This document shows, in pieces, positions 58,623 through 64,000 of a stretch of 64,000 nt of DNA; positions within the stretch are counted from its first letter, which is position 1, and each line of letters begins with the position of its first letter. The stretch covers positions 124,001-188,000 of the forward strand of contig NZ_AUBI01000005.1 in assembly GCF_000429165.1 (NCBI RefSeq), read 5' to 3'. Under the pieces are notes generated by a model. That model was not told the DNA's origin. It ran no database searches and saw only the letters and a list, made by a program, of their open reading frames with translations. This DNA is from Acetobacter nitrogenifigens DSM 23921 = NBRC 105050. GTDB taxonomy: Bacteria; Pseudomonadota; Alphaproteobacteria; Acetobacterales; Acetobacteraceae. The translations under genes were made by a program, and so were the position numbers.

Positions 58623-60053
58623 ATGAGCAGCAGTCCCGGAACACGCATCGGTCGCATCGTGCGACGCCTTCGTCTCGAAAGAGGATTATCCCAGCAGGCG
58701 CTCGCCGCACGCCTGGGCATCTCCGCCAGCTACCTGAACCTTATCGAGCACGACCAGCGTTCCGTAACCGCGTCGCTGCTTATCAAGTTCACCCGCGCGC
58801 TCGACGTCAACATCGAAACCCTTTCGGGAACAGAGGAACAGAAGGTCGAGAACCTTCTGCGCGAAGCCCTGTCAGATCCGGAACTGGGCACCGATCTGGA
58901 AGGCTCCGCCCACGAGATCACGACCCTGGCGGCGCAGCCGACAGTCGCACGTGCGGTGTTGACTCTACATCAGGCGTTTCGCGCCGCGCGACACGATGCG
59001 GAGTCGATCTCACTGCCCGGGGGGCGGCGCGTCATTCTTCCTCAAGACGAAGTTCGCCGGATCTACGACGAACGGATGAATTATTTTCCCGAACTGGAAG
59101 CCGTGGCGGAGGCCGTTCGCGCCGACATGGCCCGTGAACTTGGCTTCTCTGCGGGAGAAGCGTTACCCCAGGCGGAAACTAACCACGCCATAGCGACCAG
59201 ACTGCGCCAACGCCACGGCGTCATCGTCCGCGTCCTTCCCGTAGACGACGTGCTGCGCCGATACGACCCCTCTTCACGCGTCCTGATCCTTTCCGACCTC
59301 GTCCCCCGCGAGAGCCGCGGGTTTCACCTCGCCTTCCAGATGATGCTGTTCGAAGCGCGTGAAGCGATCGAGAGCGTCATAAAGGATGCAGCGCCAAGCT
59401 CCGAGGAGGCCCGAACCTTCCTGCACATTGGCCTTGCAAACTACGCTGCTGGCGCGTTGCTGATGCCATACACAGCGTATCTGAATGCTGCGGTCTCCCT
59501 CCGTTACGACCTCGACATCCTTACGGTGCGTTTTGGCGTTTCGTTCCAACAGGCGGCGCAAAGACTGGCCAGCCTGCAGCGGCCAGGCGCACGCGGCGTA
59601 CCGCTCTTTTTTGCGCGCCTCGACCCCGCAGGCAACATCACGAAAAGCTTCTCCTCATGCGGCTTTCCTATGCCTCGGCAAGGCAACCCCTGCCCTCAAT
59701 GGAATGCCTGCACGGCCTTTTCGACGCCTGGAGAAATTCAGGTTCAGATCGGCTCCTTCACCAATGGCATGAGCTACCTGTCCGTAGCGCGCACCATCTC
59801 CAGCGGCGTATCCCGTTGGGGCGAACCCAGGCCGAGGCAGACCGTCGCCATCGGCTGCGATGTCTCCCGCGCCAAGGAACTGGTCTATGGAGAGCGCCTC
59901 AATCTGGAGGCTAAAGCGACGCCAATCGGCATCTCCTGCCATCTTTGCGACTGGGTGGATTGCCGTTCCCGCGCCTTCCCGCCCCTCGCGCACAGGTTGA
60001 CGCCGGACGTCAACCAGCGAGCCGCGCTGCCTTTTCCATTTGAGGAAAAATAG
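58623..60053 (+). CDS. XRE/DUF955-type regulator (RamB/ScfR-like) of acetate or short-chain acyl metabolism
   Basis: A 476-residue regulator with an N-terminal XRE helix-turn-helix (LRLERGLSQQALAARLGISA; YLNLIEHDQRSVTASLLI), an ImmA/IrrE-like middle domain in which the protease motif is degenerate (RGFHLAFQMMLFEA, no HExxH), and a C-terminal domain with the Cys set SCHLCDWVDC. This architecture matches RamB of corynebacteria and the ScfR group, which control aceA/aceB or propionate genes in response to acyl-CoA. It is divergent from glcB. Dyads before this gene and aceA support a glyoxylate-shunt role (inference). Whether it activates or represses cannot be read. Confidence 0.85.
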   Translation: MSSSPGTRIGRIVRRLRLERGLSQQALAARLGISASYLNLIEHDQRSVTASLLIKFTRALDVNIETLSGTEEQKVENLLREALSDPELGTDLEGSAHEITTLAAQPTVARAVLTLHQAFRAARHDAESISLPGGRRVILPQDEVRRIYDERMNYFPELEAVAEAVRADMARELGFSAGEALPQAETNHAIATRLRQRHGVIVRVLPVDDVLRRYDPSSRVLILSDLVPRESRGFHLAFQMMLFEAREAIESVIKDAAPSSEEARTFLHIGLANYAAGALLMPYTAYLNAAVSLRYDLDILTVRFGVSFQQAAQRLASLQRPGARGVPLFFARLDPAGNITKSFSSCGFPMPRQGNPCPQWNACTAFSTPGEIQVQIGSFTNGMSYLSVARTISSGVSRWGEPRPRQTVAIGCDVSRAKELVYGERLNLEAKATPIGISCHLCDWVDCRSRAFPPLAHRLTPDVNQRAALPFPFEEK

Positions 60054-60154
60054 AGGCATACAAGACGATCGCCTTCGCGACCTGAGGGCAGACCTGCAAT
60101 TTCATTTCCGAAAACACAAAAACTCTCTGATCAACTCCAATATTTTATCTGCAG

Positions 60155-61051
60155 TCAGGTGCGATAGCGCATAGTTTCGACAAACGCTGCGAAAGCGGGA
60201 GAGTGTAGTTTTCGACTGGGATAATAGAGATGGTAGCCCTCATAGTCGGGGCACCAGTCCGATAACGCTTCCATAAGTCTGCCATCGTCCAGATAAGGCT
60301 TGGCCAGAATATAAGGAACGTATCCGAGGCCCAGCCCATCCAGGGCGCCTTGCAAGACCAGCATAGCGTTACTGAAAGTAGCCTGCCCGGAAACACGCAA
60401 TGCGAAATCTTCGCCTTCGGGACTACGAAATTCCCATCTAAGGTTTCCTCCAGCAGTCGCCATCCGCATGTTAATGCAGTTGTGGCTCCCAAGCTCTTGT
60501 GGTGTTTCTGGCGCAGAGCGTCCTTCAAAATATGTCGGGGCTCCGACGACGCAGAAACGCCAGTCAGGACCGATACGCGTAGCAACCATGTCGCGTTCTA
60601 TGGATTCACCTATGCGCACGCCAGCGTCGAAACGCTCGGCAACAATATCGACGAACGCATAACTCATGCTGATTTCAACACTTATGTCGGGATACTGCCG
60701 AAGAAATTCAGCCAGCCTTGGACGAAATATGAGCTCAATCGCCACATCGTCGCAGGTGATCCGAATGACGCCTGCCGGCTTATCGCGAAGCGACGTAATT
60801 GAATCGAGTTCGGCCGACACCTGCTCAAACAACGGTCCCAGTCGCCGCATCAACCGTTCACCAGCGTCAGTGGTGGCCACATTTCTTGTCGTGCGAGAGA
60901 GTAGCCTAAGCCCGAGTTTTTCCTCTAAACCTCTGACGGTATGGCTCAGGGCCGAGGGCGTAACGCCTAATTCGGCGGCAGCTCGCGTGAAGCTCCTCTC
61001 CCTGGCGACGGTCAAAAAGGCAGTGATTTCGTTTATATGATCGCGTGGCAT
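60155..61051 (-). CDS. LysR-family transcriptional regulator
   Basis: A 298-residue regulator with winged helix (INEITAFLTVARERSFTRAA; LGVTPSALSHTVRGLEEKLG; LLSRTTRNVATTDAGERLMR) and effector domain (GVIRITCDDVAIELIFRPRL; RFDAGVRIGESIERDMVATR). It is divergent from the cupin-SDR-tautomerase genes, with 117 bases between, and most likely controls them. LysR proteins of this subgroup often respond to electrophiles or aromatic compounds, but the effector here is unknown. Confidence 0.9.
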   Translation of the reverse strand: MPRDHINEITAFLTVARERSFTRAAAELGVTPSALSHTVRGLEEKLGLRLLSRTTRNVATTDAGERLMRRLGPLFEQVSAELDSITSLRDKPAGVIRITCDDVAIELIFRPRLAEFLRQYPDISVEISMSYAFVDIVAERFDAGVRIGESIERDMVATRIGPDWRFCVVGAPTYFEGRSAPETPQELGSHNCINMRMATAGGNLRWEFRSPEGEDFALRVSGQATFSNAMLVLQGALDGLGLGYVPYILAKPYLDDGRLMEALSDWCPDYEGYHLYYPSRKLHSPAFAAFVETMRYRT

Positions 61052-61168
61052 TGCTGAGCTTATTTCAATGATTCGTAAACCTTATCGGCCCTAATCACGG
61101 ACCACAAGCTGCGCGTATTTTCCTGTCCACAAGCCGTTTCATCCGCATGAGACAGACAGGAGGACAAG

Positions 61169-61564
61169 ATGGAAATTTTCCGCGCCGGGCATAAGCCTTC
61201 AATGAAAGGTCCGACCGACTGGTTTACGGGTACCGTCCGCGTTGATCCCCTTTTCAATCCCGCAGCCCCGGATCGAGTGCAGGGAGCAACCGTCACTTTC
61301 GAGCCCGGCGCGCGTACCGCGTGGCACACGCACCCGCTCGGCCAGACCATCGTCGTCACGTCGGGCATCGGGCGCGTGCAGCGCTGGGGCGGCGCTCTCG
61401 AAGAGATTCGTCCGGGCGACGTCGTGTTCTTCGCGCCCGGAGAAAAACATTGGCACGGCGCCGCGCCTGCCACAGCCATGACCCATATCGCCATTCAGGA
61501 AGTCGAGAATGGCAAGGTCGTCGACTGGCTGGAGCAGGTTTCGGACCAGCAATACGGCGCCTGA
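61169..61564 (+). CDS. cupin protein, hydroxynitrile lyase-like
   Basis: A 131-residue single-domain cupin with a strong AGGAGG ribosome site. The metal-site motifs are [20 protein letters not shown] (His, His, Gln) and [17 protein letters not shown] (late His). The sequence closely resembles, from memory, the small manganese cupin (R)-hydroxynitrile lyases of Granulicella and Acidobacterium ([29 protein letters not shown]). That activity may be incidental, since such cupins are widespread beside dehydrogenases and LysR genes. It is first of three same-strand genes. Confidence 0.87.
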   Translation: MEIFRAGHKPSMKGPTDWFTGTVRVDPLFNPAAPDRVQGATVTFEPGARTAWHTHPLGQTIVVTSGIGRVQRWGGALEEIRPGDVVFFAPGEKHWHGAAPATAMTHIAIQEVENGKVVDWLEQVSDQQYGA

Positions 61565-61591
61565 CAAGACAATTTTCGCGAGATAAAAAAC

Positions 61592-62335
61592 ATGATTGAA
61601 AACAAGGTCGTCGTAATTACGGGAGCGTCTTCGGGCATTGGCGAAGCAAGCGCCCGCCTCCTGGCGCGTCAGGGGGCGAAAGTCGTGCTCGGCGCCCGGA
61701 GAGAAGATCGCCTCAAGGCTATAGCCGAATCTATCAAAGCCGAAGGCGGCGTGGCCGCCTACGCCGCCATGGACGTGACCAAGCAGACTGACAACGACGC
61801 GTTAATTCGCCTCGCTGAAGAGAAGTTTGGCCGTGTCGACGTCATCTTCCTCAATGCGGGCCTGATGCCCACGTCGCCGGTTTCAGCCTTGAAAACGGAC
61901 GAGTGGAACGCATGCGTCGATATCAACATAAAGGGGGTGTTAAACGGCGTCGCAGCTTCCATGCCCCTCTTTCTGGCGCAGAAATCGGGGCACGTCATTG
62001 CAGTTTCGTCTGTCGCAGGCCTCAAAGCCTATCCGGGTAGCGCTATCTATGGAGGCGCCAAATGGTTCGTTCGCGATTTCATGGAAGTACTTCGCATGGA
62101 ATCAGCCATGGAAGGTTCCAACATCCGCACATCGACCATCTACCCGGCAGCGATCAATACGGAACTGCTGGGCGGCATCTCTGACCCAACCGCGGCCGCA
62201 GCGATGAAAAGTCTTTACAGCCAGTACGCCATCTCTGCCGAACGGGTTGCAAGTGTGGTTTCGTTTGCGATCGACGCGCCTGAAGACACCAACATAAACG
62301 AATTTACGATCGGTCCGACCAGCCAACCCTGGTGA
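61592..62335 (+). CDS. short-chain dehydrogenase/reductase
   Basis: A 247-residue classical SDR. The cofactor motif is VITGASSGIGEASARLLARQ, the structural NAG is in FLNAGLMPTSP, and the catalytic Ser and Tyr-x3-Lys are in AVSSVAGLKAYPG and YGGAKWFVRDF. The Arg after the second strand (GARREDRLKA) suggests NADP(H). It lies 27 bases after the cupin gene and 8 before the tautomerase gene, so the three are probably one transcript. Substrate unknown. Confidence 0.92.
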   Translation: MIENKVVVITGASSGIGEASARLLARQGAKVVLGARREDRLKAIAESIKAEGGVAAYAAMDVTKQTDNDALIRLAEEKFGRVDVIFLNAGLMPTSPVSALKTDEWNACVDINIKGVLNGVAASMPLFLAQKSGHVIAVSSVAGLKAYPGSAIYGGAKWFVRDFMEVLRMESAMEGSNIRTSTIYPAAINTELLGGISDPTAAAAMKSLYSQYAISAERVASVVSFAIDAPEDTNINEFTIGPTSQPW

Positions 62336-62343
62336 GGTGATTT

Positions 62344-62571
62344 ATGCCGCATATCATTGTGAAACTGTGGCCCGGACAATCCGAGCAAAAGAAGCTGCGG
62401 CTCGTCGAAGCCATAACGGAAAATGTGACCACCATCCTTGGTTACGGAAATGACGCGGTGTCAGTCAGCTTCGAAGAGGTTCAGCCCCCTGATTGGCGCG
62501 ATCAGGTTTACCGGCCTGACATCGTTCAGAAGGCAGGCAATCTCTACAAAAAACCTGGCTACTCCATGTAG
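62344..62571 (+). CDS. 4-oxalocrotonate tautomerase family protein
   Basis: A 75-residue tautomerase. Removal of Met exposes the catalytic Pro1 (PHIIVKLWPGQSEQKKLRLV), and the family pattern continues with AITENVTTILGYGNDAVSVS. The GTGAGGTG just upstream provides a ribosome site. With the cupin and SDR it forms a set suited to handling an oxo or unsaturated acid; the order is common for stress-inducible clusters of unknown substrate. Confidence 0.88.
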   Translation: MPHIIVKLWPGQSEQKKLRLVEAITENVTTILGYGNDAVSVSFEEVQPPDWRDQVYRPDIVQKAGNLYKKPGYSM

Positions 62572-62579
62572 CCGGGTTT
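62551..62579 (+). terminator. hairpin over the tautomerase stop codon
   Basis: A 12-bp stem AAACCTGGCTAC / GTAGCCGGGTTT (one G-U pair) with loop TCCAT spans the last codons and the stop. It would end the three-gene transcript. The T-run is only three bases. Confidence 0.55.
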
Positions 62580-62804
62580 CAGAACATCATAGCGCCCTCT
62601 TTTGCAAGGGCCTGAAACAGCCTGCCATCGAGCCGCTTAGGACCAATTGCCGATTACGAGCCAAGCCATTCCTTAAACCTTGCCGACGTCTTGCGCCGCT
62701 CACCAGATAACGGTCAGCGGCGTTAAAAGACCCTGTACCACCGTCTGATGCACGTGACGGAACAGAGCCGACTCCGCCCGTCCGGCGCTACGTGCCAAAA
62801 CAAG

Positions 62805-64000
62805 TTATAGAATTCCGATGACTTTCACGCCCAACACTGCCGCGTTCGGAATACGGCTTGTGCCGCCAGGTCGAAAAACATATTCGAATTCTGGCTGAAC
62901 CAGCAAGCCATGCATGGCGTCAATGCCGTAGTTCACCTCGATCACCGATGTCGTTTTTTGCGGCCCCGCGACGGTGGCGCCCAGACTGAATCCTGCATCC
63001 TCACGAATACGCTGGCCGGCCTCCAGCCTCGGGCTGACTCGATAATAGTTGTATAGTACGCCGAGGCGATCGTGATTTCGTCCCGGGATCAACCCGGCGA
63101 ACGACGCTCCTGCCCACGCTTCATCCGAATAAATCGAGTTACGGGGCGTGTTGTGGACATACCCGGCCAGAACATAGGCGCCGTCCATCTGCGTCACGCC
63201 ACCGCTGCGATAAATCATCTGGTCAAACAGCACCCAGACCGAATCTCTTTGCGATGTCCGCGCGAACACACCATTCGCCTTCGCCAGAGCGGGCGAAAGT
63301 TTCCCGATGTTATCGGCATAGATCGAGGTGTCGTGCATATAGCCGACCTTGTAATGCCCGACGAGTTTTTTCGAACCGAAAAACGGTTGCCACGTGAATT
63401 CGACGGGGAACGCCGCACCGGTAGTCTCTTCGCCAGCCCACGCCCAACCGCTGATGTCGCTTGCGGTCGGGCGCACCTGATACGCGCCGAATTGAAGAAC
63501 TGTATCGCGCGTCGGACGCATCCGAATACGCGCGCCCCATGACGCTTTCGGATAGACACTGAGACCCGCGTCGAGCTTCAATGCAACCGGAGCAGAGCAG
63601 AGCAGCATGAAGGTGCAGATCAGCGGAGACGTCGCAAAATCGGTGCTAAGCGGCATGCGGCCAAAAATAATATCTACCCGATTGTTCAGGAACCGTTTTT
63701 CGGCGTAGAGAAACCCAAGATGCGCCACCGAATTTCCTGAAAGACCGTATATCTCTCCATAATTTATGTAATAATCGCCGAGCTTTTGCTTGCCGACAGA
63801 ACGTCCTGCGCGCTCCAGGATCAGGCCATGTACGGACCAGCCATCGAGGCCCAGCATTTTCTTTAAATCGAGGTCCACACGAAAATTGACCTCGTGTATA
63901 TACTCCATGCCACGTTCTTTACCGCCGCTGGCGACGCCAAGCGCCTCGGCCTTGTAAGACATCTGAAATCCGACGCCGTAATTGCCCAATCTCTGCCTGA
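62805..64000 (-). CDS. OprB-like carbohydrate porin, C-terminal part (5' end outside window)
   Basis: Outer membrane barrel for sugar uptake, common in acetic acid bacteria, which oxidise sugars in the periplasm. About 398 residues are visible. The frame stays open to the window edge, so the signal peptide and start are missing; the TTG at 63989 is not the start. OprB features are the strand-rich pattern, EVNFRVDLDLKKMLGLDGWS, GFLYAEKRFLNNRVDIIFGR and the terminal AAVLGVKVIGIL. The Cys in PLICTFMLLCSAP are unusual for a porin strand. Confidence 0.85.
   Translation of the reverse strand, partial: RQRLGNYGVGFQMSYKAEALGVASGGKERGMEYIHEVNFRVDLDLKKMLGLDGWSVHGLILERAGRSVGKQKLGDYYINYGEIYGLSGNSVAHLGFLYAEKRFLNNRVDIIFGRMPLSTDFATSPLICTFMLLCSAPVALKLDAGLSVYPKASWGARIRMRPTRDTVLQFGAYQVRPTASDISGWAWAGEETTGAAFPVEFTWQPFFGSKKLVGHYKVGYMHDTSIYADNIGKLSPALAKANGVFARTSQRDSVWVLFDQMIYRSGGVTQMDGAYVLAGYVHNTPRNSIYSDEAWAGASFAGLIPGRNHDRLGVLYNYYRVSPRLEAGQRIREDAGFSLGATVAGPQKTTSVIEVNYGIDAMHGLLVQPEFEYVFRPGGTSRIPNAAVLGVKVIGIL

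Overview
The window is a high-GC alphaproteobacterial chromosome segment, most likely from an acetic acid bacterium (Acetobacteraceae). The main clues are the F0 ATP synthase operon with separate b and b' subunits and no F1 genes beside it, the ferritin-VIT iron exporter MbfA, pyruvate phosphate dikinase with its regulatory protein, and a Hint-domain surface protein with passenger-type repeats. The family assignment is inference from gene content; the genus cannot be fixed from this sequence. I saw no rRNA, tRNA, CRISPR array, transposase or integrase.

Layout. 1-5.1 kb: 3' end of ligA, then ppdK and the PPDK regulatory protein, each followed by a hairpin. 5.5-12.5 kb: two small unknown genes, gltX, a tiny lipoprotein, a LolA-like carrier with an aminotransferase, and mbfA with a palindrome upstream. 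12.5-19.1 kb: a nitronate monooxygenase-like enzyme with a C-terminal Cys cluster, the conserved truB-rpsO-pnp string, and a lytic transglycosylase-SPOR lipoprotein. 19.3-25.2 kb: a translationally coupled RND efflux operon. 25.5-29.9 kb: an Mla/PqiC-type lipid transport operon followed by an SRAP protein. 30-34.7 kb: an amine oxidase-like flavoprotein with an aldehyde dehydrogenase, a secreted beta-helix protein and a small unknown gene. 34.8-39.8 kb: atpI-atpB-atpE-atpX-atpF followed closely by an ArnC-like and an ArnT-like glycosyltransferase gene. 40-44.1 kb: the Hint protein and a glycosyltransferase that share a repeated domain.

44.2-49.2 kb holds a compact catabolic cluster: a LysR gene divergent from dialkylglycine decarboxylase (dgdA), then an MFS transporter and an M20 peptidase. 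Two identical 12-mers lie between regulator and enzyme. The cluster looks built to import, hydrolyse and decarboxylate alpha,alpha-dialkyl amino acids or their derivatives. This is the best candidate for an undescribed system here.

49.8-60 kb is the glyoxylate shunt region: aceA, an intervening block (aldo-keto reductase, LysR, an AT-rich small gene, lrgAB), glcB, and a RamB/ScfR-like regulator. A TGTAAA/TTTACA dyad occurs both before the regulator and before aceA, which suggests a small regulon. With ppdK, this equips the cell to make sugars from C2/C3 acids. 60-64 kb: a LysR gene divergent from a cupin-SDR-tautomerase cluster, then the 3' part of an OprB-like porin that runs off the window.
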